Positions 4,737 through 12,637 of a stretch of 21,480 nucleotides of DNA are shown here, piece after piece. Location: IMG/VR virus record IMGVR_UViG_3300022707_000692, positions 1-21,480 of that record; one strand, written 5' to 3'. The notes beneath the pieces are model-generated. The model had not been told where the DNA came from, searched no databases, and saw only the letters and a list, made by a program, of their open reading frames with translations. Source of the DNA: a virus. The position numbers were made by a program, and so were the translations under genes. Position 1 is the first letter of the stretch. Each line of letters starts with the position of its first letter.

Positions 4737-6786
4737 CTAAGGCTCCTATGGCCGATATGGAATCTTGTAGTTCTTGGAACTCTGAGGTGTACTTGGCTAT
4801 CTGGTTCTTTACGTCTTCTGACTCTGCTTTCTCCAAGGTCAATATAACCTCGGCGGCCAGCTTCTTCACCCTCTGGGGTATTTCTGCCAGTTTGAGCTGT
4901 GCCTCTGCCTCTGATCTACGGGCATTGGCGTTTAGTGCGTTAGTCTGGGCACCAAAGAACTCAGCCTCCTTAATCTTAGCTTGCTCAGTAGCTTGAGAGG
5001 TGCGTGTTTGCTGGGCCGCAAACTCTTCAGTGGGCGCCGGCAGGATAGTCTCTATGTTATCAATGCCCATGTCTTCTAGGAATCGCTGCATAATAGCACG
5101 ACCATCGGCGCCGACACTCACCAAACGGTCAAATTGTTCATTCAGTATCTGGCTTTGCTGGATGCGCATTGCCTTGTTGGATATCTCAGGGTTGGCCGTG
5201 GGCAATATGTCTAAATCGCCTTGGGTAAAGTCTTTTTCGTAGTCTGCCTCTGGGTTGTCTAGCACCCGCTGGTACTCTTGAGGATCGGCAAATACCCCGT
5301 TTAATCGGTAGATAATCTGGAATTCTTTGCCCATGCCGCGGGCTTGGTCTGACATCAGCGAGGTTGTGGAGCTTTGGGCTTCCTCGAGAACCATCAGGAT
5401 AGTGGAGGCCGCGACATTGGTTGCTACCAGCTCGGCTATGTCAACGCTTGCCGATACGTCTATGATGTCTTTCTTCAGACCCTCAACCAGGGTTAACAGG
5501 GTGGGGCTCGGTTCTTTGAAGGTATGGTCCCTGATGCCCTGTTGCAAGTCCTGTACTGATATGTTGGTGGGCTTGTAAACACCTGGCTTAAACCTGGAGT
5601 CTCCCATCTTGCGGCGCATACCTTTGGCCAAGTACCCGCCCTGAAGCGTTGCTAGTGTGCCGGCATTGAACAACATGTTAGTCCCAGCATTCACACCCTC
5701 GACTAGCGCGGACAGGATTTGGAAGTAACCTACATCGAGAAACGTGCCATCAGAGGAGGGCAGGAACCCACGCTTAGTGATGTTGCTTGCGGGGGTGATC
5801 TTGACAATCTCCCGCTTCTTGCCGGAATCAATCAATCCCTCTTGCTGGGTGCCGTCCGGATTATCGAGTTGACCGTGTTCGTCTTCAAGAGGTTGGAACA
5901 GCTTGTCCACAGTTGTTTGTTGGTCGCCGTCAGTAACCAGAATATCAGCCATTCTGAACCGGGCCACAATACGAACCACCTTACCCGAAGACTTGTGCAC
6001 CGTGACTGTGTAGGGCTCTTCGTATCCATCGCCGTCTATGTCATAAAAACACTGCTGCTCAAGGAAGGTATTGTTGGTGTCGTGGTTCTCCTCGTCGGTA
6101 CTCTGGTCGTCCTCAGACAAGGCAAGGTCTTCATCCAGCCATAGCCTAGAGCGCTGGAAGGTGATGATATCGTTGTTCTTTATCTCCAGAATGTGGGTAA
6201 AGTCCCGCAATTCCTCCATTGACGGAGTGTTCTGGTTGACTGCGAAGGAGGGGTACTGAATGACATCAGACACTAACCGACCCTTGTTGGGGTCAAAGAA
6301 TGTCTTCTTGAATATCGTGCCCATATTGGATATGCGATAGAGCAAGCCGCGCTCTTCGTCTCTCCACTCAGGCATCTCGTGGTTGAGTTGGGTACTCATG
6401 TAAGTAGATACGCGGTCCCCACGGTCTTTCTTAGTCTCCTCTGGGTCTTCGCCTATGACCTCGGCCTTGACCAAATCCTTGGGCCGGAGTAATTCAGTGG
6501 ATGCGCGCTCGCCAAATCGGTATGACAGCTCAGCCAAGGCCGGTGATTTGAAGTTACTGGCTCCAGGCCAAGGCTCTGAGCGCCCTTCGGTGGCGGGCTT
6601 TACCAGCTCCAGACCCTTCTTAACCAGCTCTGACCAGTCTTTCATGGACACGATAGCGGCGTTAAAGTCTTCCAGAACCTGTTGCCCAATGGCTGTTAGC
6701 TCTTCGGGCTCCAGCTCCTCGGCTATATTGTCTTGACCGATAAAGTCTATGAGTTCTTGGAGGGAGCGTTCTTTAGTGTCAGCCAT
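4633..6786 (-). CDS. Portal protein (P22-like)
   Basis: 717 aa, the size of P22-type portals. It forms the dodecameric ring at one head vertex through which DNA is packaged by TerL. Residues 72-85 contain EPWPGASNFKSPAL, the hallmark motif of this portal family, followed by helical clip and stem regions. Residues about 590-680 are rich in A/E/Q/K helices (AQQTRTSQATEQAKIKEAEF) like the long C-terminal barrel helix of P22 gp1, and the last 25 residues are Gly/Pro-rich. The last 104 nt are dual coding with the following gene. ATG 6786 overlaps the stop of the 65-aa gene upstream. Confidence 0.88.
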   Translation of the reverse strand: MADTKERSLQELIDFIGQDNIAEELEPEELTAIGQQVLEDFNAAIVSMKDWSELVKKGLELVKPATEGRSEPWPGASNFKSPALAELSYRFGERASTELLRPKDLVKAEVIGEDPEETKKDRGDRVSTYMSTQLNHEMPEWRDEERGLLYRISNMGTIFKKTFFDPNKGRLVSDVIQYPSFAVNQNTPSMEELRDFTHILEIKNNDIITFQRSRLWLDEDLALSEDDQSTDEENHDTNNTFLEQQCFYDIDGDGYEEPYTVTVHKSSGKVVRIVARFRMADILVTDGDQQTTVDKLFQPLEDEHGQLDNPDGTQQEGLIDSGKKREIVKITPASNITKRGFLPSSDGTFLDVGYFQILSALVEGVNAGTNMLFNAGTLATLQGGYLAKGMRRKMGDSRFKPGVYKPTNISVQDLQQGIRDHTFKEPSPTLLTLVEGLKKDIIDVSASVDIAELVATNVAASTILMVLEEAQSSTTSLMSDQARGMGKEFQIIYRLNGVFADPQEYQRVLDNPEADYEKDFTQGDLDILPTANPEISNKAMRIQQSQILNEQFDRLVSVGADGRAIMQRFLEDMGIDNIETILPAPTEEFAAQQTRTSQATEQAKIKEAEFFGAQTNALNANARRSEAEAQLKLAEIPQRVKKLAAEVILTLEKAESEDVKNQIAKYTSEFQELQDSISAIGALDDLSANRDVRATAGPPTNGARPGTGAPGIPGQLQ

Positions 6787-6976
6787 TCCTTAGCGCCTCG
6801 TTGACCTCTTCCTGAGTTGCCGGCCGGTAATCAGGGGCCAATACGTTGACATTGCTACAAGAGGTGTAATGCACGGTCTTTCCTTCCTTGTTTGCCGGAC
6901 AATGGCAATAGTCAGAAATCTGCATCAACAAATCTTCTAGGCTCTGCTCTGTTAAGTCTCCAGTGACCTTAATCAT
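6779..6976 (-). CDS. Hypothetical 65-aa protein with CHC motif
   Basis: MIKVTGDLTEQSLEDLLMQI, then CHCPANKEGKTVHYTSC, a Cys/His cluster that could hold a metal ion. It overlaps the 54-aa gene upstream by 4 nt and the portal start by 8 nt, so it belongs to the packaging/head operon. No family recognised. Confidence 0.7.
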   Translation of the reverse strand: MIKVTGDLTEQSLEDLLMQISDYCHCPANKEGKTVHYTSCSNVNVLAPDYRPATQEEVNEALRNG

Positions 6977-7137
6977 CTAATACCCCTGTTTACGCGCTTT
7001 TGCCTGTGTCTGTAGAACGGTGATTCGCGTGGTGTGTTGGGGTCTTGCTTGGCCCTCTCTACCATCTCGTCATAAATCTTTTCCGCCTCAGGTAGAGTGT
7101 ATTTTATGCCACCAATCTCAGTAGTAACTTCTTTCAC
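6973..7137 (-). CDS. Hypothetical 54-aa protein (GTG start) between terminase and portal genes
   Basis: GTG at 7137 directly follows the terminase stop TAG, and the stop TGA overlaps the next ATG. Reads VKEVTTEIGGIKYTLPEAEK, then IYDEMVERAKQDPNTPRESP, with a basic C-terminus (RHRQKRVNRGIR). It fills the gap exactly and has natural-looking composition. The upstream purine stretch is weak (ATGGGG), so expression would depend on coupling to the terminase gene. Confidence 0.7.
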   Translation of the reverse strand: MKEVTTEIGGIKYTLPEAEKIYDEMVERAKQDPNTPRESPFYRHRQKRVNRGIR

Positions 7138-8805
7138 CTAATACCCCATTATGCCGACATCGCGGCGGTCATCTTCATAATCTTCCCATTCTTCGTTACT
7201 ATCGGTAACAAATCCGCCTTGAAAGCCGAGGCACAGGTATTGCTCTGCGTCTGATGGATGTGATGCCCAGTTCTTTTCCGGCTTGTCCTTGTGCCGCGCA
7301 TCTTCTCCGGTTCGCTGAATGCGCCTGTAGTGATAGGCGCCTATCTTCCCTTTGCGTAATATCTCGCATGAGCGGTTGAGTAAATACCCGGGCTCTCCAC
7401 CACCGCATAATTTTATCATAAAACTAGACACTGCGTTAATTCGTAACGTTGGGTCGTTGGTTGGGGCCGGTTCTGTGGTAAATCCCATGTTCAGCGGAGT
7501 GTCACCTTGCATAATGTAATCGTCGTTGAGAAGCCCTATCGCTGACTTCCCTTCACCCTCCCCGCGGTTGTTACCTGCTGGATCGCCGAAGCTGAAGCCT
7601 ATCTCCCAGGCTGGAACTTCATTCCCTTGCTGATCAAAGGAGGTGCCACCGTAGTGTTTTTGGAGGAATGGCTTGACCACATCTCGAGCAAATTCGACAA
7701 CGCTCATGTCTTCGGAGGTCAGTTCGTGGATAATCCTGCACTGCCCTATGTCAGTGAGCTGCCCAATGATGACCGCGGGCGTTAAACCAAAGTCCCACCC
7801 AAGGCATAGGGGTATGCCACGATATGCCCCTATGAGCTTCTCAGGGCAGTGTACGCGGTCATTGTATTGAGGATATACAGGTTTACCCTCCATGATGGAG
7901 CCGTAGTTGCCCATTACCATGACGTTGATATGGTCTTCAGTGTTGCCGGCTATCATATCCAGGTAGTACTGGTACCCACCGGGTAAGTGTTTGATGTTCT
8001 CGGCCTCGGGGCTAGGTGTGTAGGTACCGTCCGCCTCTTTGATCAGCGGTGAGGGTCCGTTAAAGAATTCAAATATCCTCTTGGTTTGGGCTTTGGCCGC
8101 CTCTTTGTTCTTCGCGCCCTTGAGATATCCGTTCTCTGCCAGCTGGTAATACCAGTGCATATCGTCTGGAGGGTTGGTGTCCATCAGTAGGGCCTTGCGC
8201 TTACACGGCGTGTACTGGGGCTCTCCGTCCTTGTCTAGCTTCGCTGAGCCATCGTGGTTGCGCTCCTTGGGGGCGTCGTATATCAGCTTACCGTTATCAT
8301 CATGAACATCCTGGTATCCGTCGATCACAGATGGATAGCGTCCTATGCGTTCGCGTGAGGCCTTGACCGTGGCATAGGGCATTTCCCGTACTTCATTCAG
8401 GAATATCCATGTGCATTCAAGGGAGAGCAGCTTCTTAACGTCCTCTACTCTGTCGATAGATAGAAAGATCACCTCCATTTCCATGACAGTGCCATCACCT
8501 AACTTTTGCCTCATGGTGCCCTGGATGATGGGGTTCAGGGCGATATGGCAGATTCTATCGGGTATCCACTGCTGGAAGGTCTTGAGGGTTGTTGTCCTGA
8601 GCTCCGGGTTGGTGTTGCGGACGATAACTCCCCTTGATTTGCGTATGCCCTGCGCATTTGGCCATTGGTCAACGCTTAATCTGAGACCCTCCATGATGCA
8701 GGTAACAGACTTACCATTGCCTACCGGACCCTTGAAGCCGCGGCATACTGCATCTGAGGCGTGGAACCTGGCGGCAGTGGGCTCTGCGGTGTAGTCAATC
8801 TGCAA
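7138..8805 (-). CDS. Terminase large subunit (packaging ATPase and nuclease)
   Basis: 555 aa. ATPase motor: Walker A GPVGNGKS (26-33), Walker B CTWIFLNE (131-138) with the catalytic glutamate, and motif III region LLMDTNPPD (207-215). RNase H-like nuclease: D338 in LGWDFG, D408 in GDPAG, D519 in HPSDA supply the three metal-binding acids. It cuts concatemeric DNA and pumps it into the prohead through the portal encoded next to it. Pairing with a P22-like portal suggests headful packaging, which is an inference. The start overlaps the 171-aa gene by 11 nt. Confidence 0.95.
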   Translation of the reverse strand: MQIDYTAEPTAARFHASDAVCRGFKGPVGNGKSVTCIMEGLRLSVDQWPNAQGIRKSRGVIVRNTNPELRTTTLKTFQQWIPDRICHIALNPIIQGTMRQKLGDGTVMEMEVIFLSIDRVEDVKKLLSLECTWIFLNEVREMPYATVKASRERIGRYPSVIDGYQDVHDDNGKLIYDAPKERNHDGSAKLDKDGEPQYTPCKRKALLMDTNPPDDMHWYYQLAENGYLKGAKNKEAAKAQTKRIFEFFNGPSPLIKEADGTYTPSPEAENIKHLPGGYQYYLDMIAGNTEDHINVMVMGNYGSIMEGKPVYPQYNDRVHCPEKLIGAYRGIPLCLGWDFGLTPAVIIGQLTDIGQCRIIHELTSEDMSVVEFARDVVKPFLQKHYGGTSFDQQGNEVPAWEIGFSFGDPAGNNRGEGEGKSAIGLLNDDYIMQGDTPLNMGFTTEPAPTNDPTLRINAVSSFMIKLCGGGEPGYLLNRSCEILRKGKIGAYHYRRIQRTGEDARHKDKPEKNWASHPSDAEQYLCLGFQGGFVTDSNEEWEDYEDDRRDVGIMGY

Positions 8806-9310
8806 TCTTGCGGCTCTGTCTTGTTAATTCGTCATCGAGGTACCCAATAAATCCTATAAGCTCCTCTCTAGTCTGCTCAATCACAGGCCGACCCCACCAT
8901 ATGCACTTCTCGCCTTCGGTGAAATAAGGCTGTAAGTCACTGTTAGGAATAGGAATGCTCGCGCGGAGAGAGTCCTGATAGCTGTCTTCTCTTGTATGGC
9001 GTGAGGCAATAAACAAGCGGGCTCTGATCCAATAGCCATCATGCAGCCGCATAACCCTGGGCTCTTGACGCCAGTATATTGGGCCAGACTTCCCCCGCGC
9101 ATACTCCTTGAACCCACCCTGAAAGCGATACCATGCCTTTTCTATAGTGTCCGAAACAGGCGGATCGATACCTTCAGGCTTAATCCCCACAGATAAAGTC
9201 ACCACCGGGTCACCCGTAATGCACTTATTGGTAATGGTTGATGGCCCTACTCCAAGCTGCTTATTCATGGACGCCACAAAGTGGGATATTTCGTTGTGTA
9301 TCTGCCTCAT
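8795..9310 (-). CDS. Hypothetical 171-aa protein between small and large terminase genes
   Basis: MRQIHNEISHFVASMNKQLG onwards, with a Trp-rich middle (KAWYRFQGGFKEYARGK, YWRQEP) and C-terminal CIWWGRPVIEQTREELIGFI. No transmembrane segment. Last 11 nt overlap terL, so it is co-translated with the packaging motor. No family recognised; a role in packaging is only positional. Confidence 0.8.
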   Translation of the reverse strand: MRQIHNEISHFVASMNKQLGVGPSTITNKCITGDPVVTLSVGIKPEGIDPPVSDTIEKAWYRFQGGFKEYARGKSGPIYWRQEPRVMRLHDGYWIRARLFIASRHTREDSYQDSLRASIPIPNSDLQPYFTEGEKCIWWGRPVIEQTREELIGFIGYLDDELTRQSRKIAD

Positions 9311-9321
9311 ATCATGCCTCT

Positions 9322-9528
9322 CTAGTGGGCTGTGGGTCCGTGACGCTTAGTCACATTCTCAGCGAATATCAGTGCAAGCTCCTCCACGGTCTTGTCTCCA
9401 TGGGATGCTCTGCGTTTGAGCCATTCTCCTACCCGGTCAACCAAATCAAAGTATTCTTGTATGTGGGGAGGGGCATCTTGTAGCTCTACTTCTTGCAGGC
9501 CAGGAAGTATTGTCACTGTGTCTTTCAT
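9322..9528 (-). CDS. Hypothetical 68-aa protein
   Basis: MKDTVTILPGLQEVELQDAP then a helical stretch DLVDRVGEWLKRRA. ATG 9528 follows AGAGGTGAGAT, a good ribosome site. Lies in the packaging operon between a 39-aa gene and the 171-aa gene. Function unknown. Confidence 0.72.
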   Translation of the reverse strand: MKDTVTILPGLQEVELQDAPPHIQEYFDLVDRVGEWLKRRASHGDKTVEELALIFAENVTKRHGPTAH

Positions 9529-9541
9529 ATCTCACCTCTAT

Positions 9542-9661
9542 CTAGTCGAAGTTACGATCTATCTCTAAAGCCTTGTCAGCCATAGCCTGCGCCTCTTTCA
9601 CGGTCTTTCCGCTGAGTATTGCAGCCAGGAAGGTGGCTATCCAGAGGTCTTTATCGGTCAC
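9542..9661 (-). CDS. Hypothetical 39-aa protein (GTG start)
   Basis: GTG at 9661 lies inside the end of the upstream gene (11-nt overlap). Reads VTDKDLWIATFLAAILSGKT then VKEAQAMADKALEIDRNFD. The pattern D-K-W-x3-F-x-A-x2-S-G-K-x3-E-A-x2-A-D-x-A is like many short phage ORFs that precede terminase genes. It fills the gap between its neighbours. Function unknown. Confidence 0.65.
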   Translation of the reverse strand: MTDKDLWIATFLAAILSGKTVKEAQAMADKALEIDRNFD

Positions 9662-9839
9662 GCTGGCTAATCTCTCTCACCATGGCTTCTACAGCACGCC
9701 CAAGAGCCTCGTAATCCACCGGTGCATGTATTGCCTCCAGTGATGACAGACGCGATGAAAGCATCTTTTGGGCATTCTCGATGGCACCCATCCATAGTCT
9801 CGGTAAGCCATCCTCGAACTTTGCATCTTCTGTTTTCAT
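9651..9839 (-). CDS. Hypothetical 62-aa protein downstream of terS
   Basis: MKTEDAKFEDGLPRLWMGAI then a helix ENAQKMLSSRLSSLEAI. ATG overlaps the terS stop by 4 nt. Probably translated with terS; function unknown. Confidence 0.7.
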   Translation of the reverse strand: MKTEDAKFEDGLPRLWMGAIENAQKMLSSRLSSLEAIHAPVDYEALGRAVEAMVREISQRDR

Positions 9840-10246
9840 CCCTCTTTCCCCTTGTAATCCAATGTCATGGTGAAGTTATCTGTATTCAGCGTTGTCTCGC
9901 TCTTCTCGGCCCATTCGTTGTTGTTAATCAGGACAAACTTAGCGCCGCCAGCGTTACCGTTTTGGAGGTATCCTTCGACTATTTCCTCCACCCGCATCTT
10001 GGCAATCTTGACAGTGTGAAAAAATTCTTCCTCTTTTGCGTAGTTGATTAGGCCGGCTCTTGTCAAATCTAGAGTGATCGCTAACCCCGTAACCGTTACA
10101 GGATCACCGCTTGCCTTCTTGTCATCAAAGTATTTGTCTATTGCGACCTGCATGACTTCGGCAGATTCCCACTTCTTGGGCCTGCCTACTGCTTTGGCTT
10201 GTTTGTTGCGTGGTGTTGGCTTCTTTTTGGGGTGTGTTTTAGGCAT
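9836..10246 (-). CDS. Terminase small subunit (gp3-like DNA-packaging protein)
   Basis: 136 aa from ATG 10246. Basic disordered N-terminus (PKTHPKKKPTPRNKQAK), then GRPKKWESAEVMQVAIDKYF, the start typical of gp3-like small terminases. A helix-turn-helix-like part follows at about 50-72 (VTVTGLAITLDLTRAGLINY), then a long helix (HTVKIAKMRVEEIVEGYLQN) and GAKFVLINNNEWAEKSE. It recognises the packaging start site and feeds DNA to TerL. A longer frame starts at 10318, but residues before 10246 lie in another gene, and 10246 gives the usual 8-nt overlap with that gene's stop. Confidence 0.82.
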   Translation of the reverse strand: MPKTHPKKKPTPRNKQAKAVGRPKKWESAEVMQVAIDKYFDDKKASGDPVTVTGLAITLDLTRAGLINYAKEEEFFHTVKIAKMRVEEIVEGYLQNGNAGGAKFVLINNNEWAEKSETTLNTDNFTMTLDYKGKEG

Positions 10247-10538
10247 CTTGTGAGCAGTCGAAAATACCGCGCGGATCAATAGAACCATAGGAATAGTGGG
10301 TGCGTCCCTCTGCATCATCGTATGTCATGCCCTCTTTTTCCTCTAGATACCACTGCTCAGTGGCGGTCAGGTTTGCACCGACCTTATAGCCAGGGGGAAG
10401 GTTTCCAGTTTTGGGATGCGCCATAGAAAACAGCTCTACCCCATCGTCCCGTGGCTGCTTAACTGCCTCAGCGACAGCAACGACTGCTACGGGCGCTATA
10501 CCCAGTAGGGCGAGGAATTTACGTCTTGTGGTGTTCAT
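10239..10538 (-). CDS. Small protein with a twin-arginine-type signal peptide
   Basis: 99 aa. Residues 4-9 TRRKFL match the Tat motif (S/T-R-R-x-F-L), followed by a hydrophobic stretch (LALLGIAPVAVVAVAEAV, 9-26) with AVA-type cleavage near residue 23. The remaining 75 residues are acidic and aromatic (TEQWYLEEKEGMTYDDAEGR). It would be exported folded, or the leader may act as a membrane anchor. It sits directly before terS, overlapping it by 8 nt, and starts 4 nt inside the previous gene. A secreted protein in a packaging operon is odd; function unknown. Confidence 0.75.
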   Translation of the reverse strand: MNTTRRKFLALLGIAPVAVVAVAEAVKQPRDDGVELFSMAHPKTGNLPPGYKVGANLTATEQWYLEEKEGMTYDDAEGRTHYSYGSIDPRGIFDCSQDA

Positions 10539-10717
10539 GTTTTAGGCTCCCGGGCCGCTAACAGAGTATTCAATGGTGCGGTAGATTCAACGAATAATTC
10601 CTTTGTTAATCTTGCCTTGAATAGTTGATATAACTCTTCGACTCGGAGATCTATGGTATTAGGCTCAACCGTGACCCAACTCCGCCATATTCTCTGTTCA
10701 TATTCTTCTATACTCAT
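10535..10717 (-). CDS. Hypothetical 60-aa protein
   Basis: MSIEEYEQRIWRSWVTVEPN, then ELYQLFKARLTKELF, helical and amphipathic. Both ends overlap neighbours by 4 nt (ATGA), so it is a member of a coupled run. Function unknown. Confidence 0.68.
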   Translation of the reverse strand: MSIEEYEQRIWRSWVTVEPNTIDLRVEELYQLFKARLTKELFVESTAPLNTLLAAREPKT

Positions 10718-11016
10718 GCTCCCGGGCTCCCTGCTGAATATTCTATTTCCCCGTCAATATCGCAGAAAACAATGCGCCATTCATTCGGGCTCATGCTCTT
10801 ATCAAGGCGCACTATTGCTACGTCATCATTAAGAAAGCCCACGTAGGCCGCAACTCTAAAGTTGATGATAGACACGTACAGGGTGCCAGCCCATGGATAG
10901 CGCAGCTTGTCTTTGATGAACATTTCTCGCACGAGATTAACCGCATCTTCAGCTGCGCACTCGGAAAGGTCGGAGGTTACAGCTAAATCCTTGTGCTTCT
11001 TCTCTACTTCACTCAT
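10714..11016 (-). CDS. Hypothetical 100-aa protein
   Basis: MSEVEKKHKDLAVTSDLSEC, helical N-terminus, then a beta-rich half (GTLYVSIINFRVAAYVGFL, WRIVFCDIDGEIEY). The ATG follows AGGGGATAGAG. Reads like a small soluble alpha/beta protein; no family recognised. Confidence 0.72.
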   Translation of the reverse strand: MSEVEKKHKDLAVTSDLSECAAEDAVNLVREMFIKDKLRYPWAGTLYVSIINFRVAAYVGFLNDDVAIVRLDKSMSPNEWRIVFCDIDGEIEYSAGSPGA

Positions 11017-11030
11017 CTCTATCCCCTAAG

Positions 11031-11279
11031 CTAGCCACGGCTGCAGCAGTAAGTAGTGCTTGATCCCACGACTTTTTGGGCTACCCTTTTCAGGTACCAC
11101 TTGATAGGCCAAGGCACGCCGCTGTACTCGGCGTTAAAATAAGCTCTGAATTCATCGCCGCAAGTGGGCCATGGCTGGATATCCGGTCGGTCATATATCT
11201 CTGAGGTGCCCTCCTGCTTGAAGGAGGCTAATCCGAATCCGGTGTCATCGTCGTACTTTGTGTCTAATCCGCTGGCCAT
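11031..11279 (-). CDS. Hypothetical 82-aa protein
   Basis: Starts MASGLDTKYDDDTGFGLASF. ATG 11279 was chosen over a GTG at 11288 because GAGG lies 8 nt before it. Aromatic C-terminal half (FRAYFNAEYSGVPWPIKWYL) ends with two cysteines (TTYCCSRG). No family recognised. Confidence 0.68.
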   Translation of the reverse strand: MASGLDTKYDDDTGFGLASFKQEGTSEIYDRPDIQPWPTCGDEFRAYFNAEYSGVPWPIKWYLKRVAQKVVGSSTTYCCSRG

Positions 11280-11326
11280 CTCTATCACCTCTATGGTGTT
11301 GATTCTCTGGGTATTCTACTACAGTT

Positions 11327-11521
11327 TTAATCTGCGCCAAAAAATCGGTCTATCCAGGCTGTAATGCGTTGTAATGTGGAGCGCTGGGCAAGTTGTTTTT
11401 CCAAATCCTCTACCCTTCTCACCGCCTCTGCAAAGAAATGACCCTCATCAAATGCCTTTTTGGCCCATTCTGGCCACTCGGACTGATCTATAGCTGGCTC
11501 AATGATCGTTACTCTGCTCAT
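11327..11521 (-). CDS. Hypothetical 64-aa protein with coiled-coil segment
   Basis: MSRVTIIEPAIDQSEWPEWA, then a helix AEAVRRVEDLEKQLAQRS and an amphipathic end AWIDRFFGAD. ATG follows AGGAGGACAGC. Similar short W-P-E-W proteins occur near phage lysis genes, but no role can be given. Confidence 0.68.
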   Translation of the reverse strand: MSRVTIIEPAIDQSEWPEWAKKAFDEGHFFAEAVRRVEDLEKQLAQRSTLQRITAWIDRFFGAD

Positions 11522-11530
11522 GCTGTCCTC

Positions 11531-11920
11531 CTAGTGCCACGGCTTAATCTTTCCCCAGAATCTCACCATGACCCATGTCCATTGAAGCCTCGGCCAGGGC
11601 ATACCTTCGCGCTTGTTAACAATTCGCATCTCGTTGGCGGCGTACTTCCACAGCTTTCTGGGTAGCATTTTAGCTTTAATCATGTCTGTTAAAATATCAT
11701 GCAGGAACCAGCCTTCCGCAAAGTCTTTGGTGTCTATCGCCCAGCTGGCGCCATCGCTACGGTATCCCAAATTGCCTATCAGCTGGCCCTTAATGAGTGA
11801 AAAATATTCGGTTACGATGTTGAATTTGACGAATTTACTGCCAAGCTGCCACACCTTTGTTTCCGTTAGCTCATACTTATAGCCTTCCGGGGTGGTTTCG
11901 ATGTCCTTGTAGTGGATCAT
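11531..11920 (-). CDS. DUF1353-like phage protein
   Basis: 129 aa. Family landmarks in order: beta-rich N-terminal third, GYRSDGAS (52-59), the loop normally seen as GF-TDGAS, WFLHD (71-75) matching ALHD, an alpha region with LPRKLWKYAANEMRI, and VMVRFWG (118-123) near the end as in Y-x-AVR-x-G. DUF1353 genes are common beside phage endolysin or tail genes; their biochemical role is unknown. It overlaps the upstream gene by 4 nt. Confidence 0.65.
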   Translation of the reverse strand: MIHYKDIETTPEGYKYELTETKVWQLGSKFVKFNIVTEYFSLIKGQLIGNLGYRSDGASWAIDTKDFAEGWFLHDILTDMIKAKMLPRKLWKYAANEMRIVNKREGMPWPRLQWTWVMVRFWGKIKPWH

Positions 11921-12174
11921 GGGTATTCCGGTTCAAAACTTAACAGGGGCGTTAACATTGTTACAGAATCGAATCCACTAACATAAATACAACCATTTCC
12001 GTATGAGCCCGGTTTGCCGTAACCCTCCCCGCGGCATTTCCAGCCCTTGAACCCGCGAATGCTTTTTTCAGCGACAAATGTAGGGTCCATAGGATCGGCA
12101 AGCCAATGCCCGTAAGAGCGGTCAATGCTCACATTTGCATCATCATTAATTCTTACTAATGCGTACCCCTTCAT
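11917..12174 (-). CDS. Hypothetical 85-aa protein
   Basis: MKGYALVRINDDANVSIDRS, later GWKCRGEGYGKPGSYGNGCI, Gly/Cys-rich. A TTG four codons upstream is in frame, but GGAGAGAG lies just before ATG 12174, so that start is preferred. First gene after a 71-bp dyad region; function unknown. Confidence 0.68.
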   Translation of the reverse strand: MKGYALVRINDDANVSIDRSYGHWLADPMDPTFVAEKSIRGFKGWKCRGEGYGKPGSYGNGCIYVSGFDSVTMLTPLLSFEPEYP

Positions 12175-12192
12175 ATCTCTCTCCAATAGGGT

Positions 12193-12263
12193 GACAGCAA
12201 TACAGGCGTTTAGCCGAAAACCTCATACGGTAGTATAAGTAATTTTATACCTGTATTGCCGTC
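12193..12263. repeat. Long-range dyad with an AT-rich centre in an intergenic gap
   Basis: Arms GACAGCAATACAGG (12193-12206) and CCTGTATTGCCGTC (12250-12263) pair over 14 positions with one G-U, enclosing 43 nt that include TATAAAATTACTTATACT on the minus strand. That centre has -10-like boxes (TATACT, TATAAA) but no good -35. It may be an operator/promoter region or an RNA stem upstream of the gene at 12174. Confidence 0.6.
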
Positions 12264-12366
12264 ATAATTCATATTGAAGAGGGTGCGACTCATGAATCGC
12301 GGCCGCAGCCCATAGGCGTGCACTTTCCGTACCTTGGCCTTTACCCTCATCAATATAAACTAACAC
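12262..12366 (-). CDS. Possible 34-aa protein (GTG start), low support
   Basis: Reads VLVYIDEGKGQGTESARLWA, then AAAIHESHPLQYEL, with natural composition, and starts 7 nt inside the end of the lipoprotein gene. The purine run before GTG (GCGGG) is too close to be a good ribosome site. A second frame of the same stretch is also open (46 codons from an ATG at 12349), so neither is certain. Confidence 0.35.
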   Translation of the reverse strand: MLVYIDEGKGQGTESARLWAAAAIHESHPLQYEL

Positions 12367-12548
12367 CCCGCTTTCAACGTTAATTCTGCTCCGTATCTAT
12401 GGACCTGATTGCCTTTTGGTCCAATTTTCAGCTTCACCAGCTCCGGGTATATCGCTATTCTGCCTGTACAAAGCCTTGTGGGGCTTTCCCAAGTTACCTG
12501 ATTCAAGGAACAGCCGGTTAATAGGATTGATAAGGCAATTATCCGCAT
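12360..12548 (-). CDS. Small lipoprotein
   Basis: 62 aa. MRIIALSILLTGC gives a short basic n-region, hydrophobic core and lipobox LLTGC with the modified Cys at residue 13. The mature part is about 50 residues (SLNQVTWESPTRLCTGRI...). Outer-membrane-attached proteins of this size near a peptidoglycan hydrolase can be o-spanins, but the proline-rich look of Rz1 is missing and no partner i-spanin is visible. Two short frames precede it with TAATG and TAAATG junctions. Confidence 0.68.
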   Translation of the reverse strand: MRIIALSILLTGCSLNQVTWESPTRLCTGRIAIYPELVKLKIGPKGNQVHRYGAELTLKAGC

Positions 12549-12571
12549 TTACCACCAGAGTCCACTATCCA

Positions 12572-12637
12572 TTAGAAGCCCTGCCACGTCTCGGTTTTAC
12601 GGTCTTCCCACCTGTCTTTGCTTGTTGTTTCTTTCAT
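12572..12637 (-). CDS. Putative 21-aa peptide with a strong ribosome site
   Basis: AAGGAG lies 6 nt before ATG 12637; the frame MKETTSKDRWEDRKTETWQG ends at TAA 12572-12574. The same frame is open upstream to a GTG at 12730, which would give 52 aa but has no ribosome site. After the stop, TAATG starts a 7-codon frame (MDSGLWW) ending at TAAATG of the lipoprotein, so a leader-peptide chain is possible. Confidence 0.45.
   Translation of the reverse strand: MKETTSKDRWEDRKTETWQGF

Noticed and set aside
5719-6144. 141-codon plus-strand ORF
   Set aside because: Antisense shadow of the portal gene.
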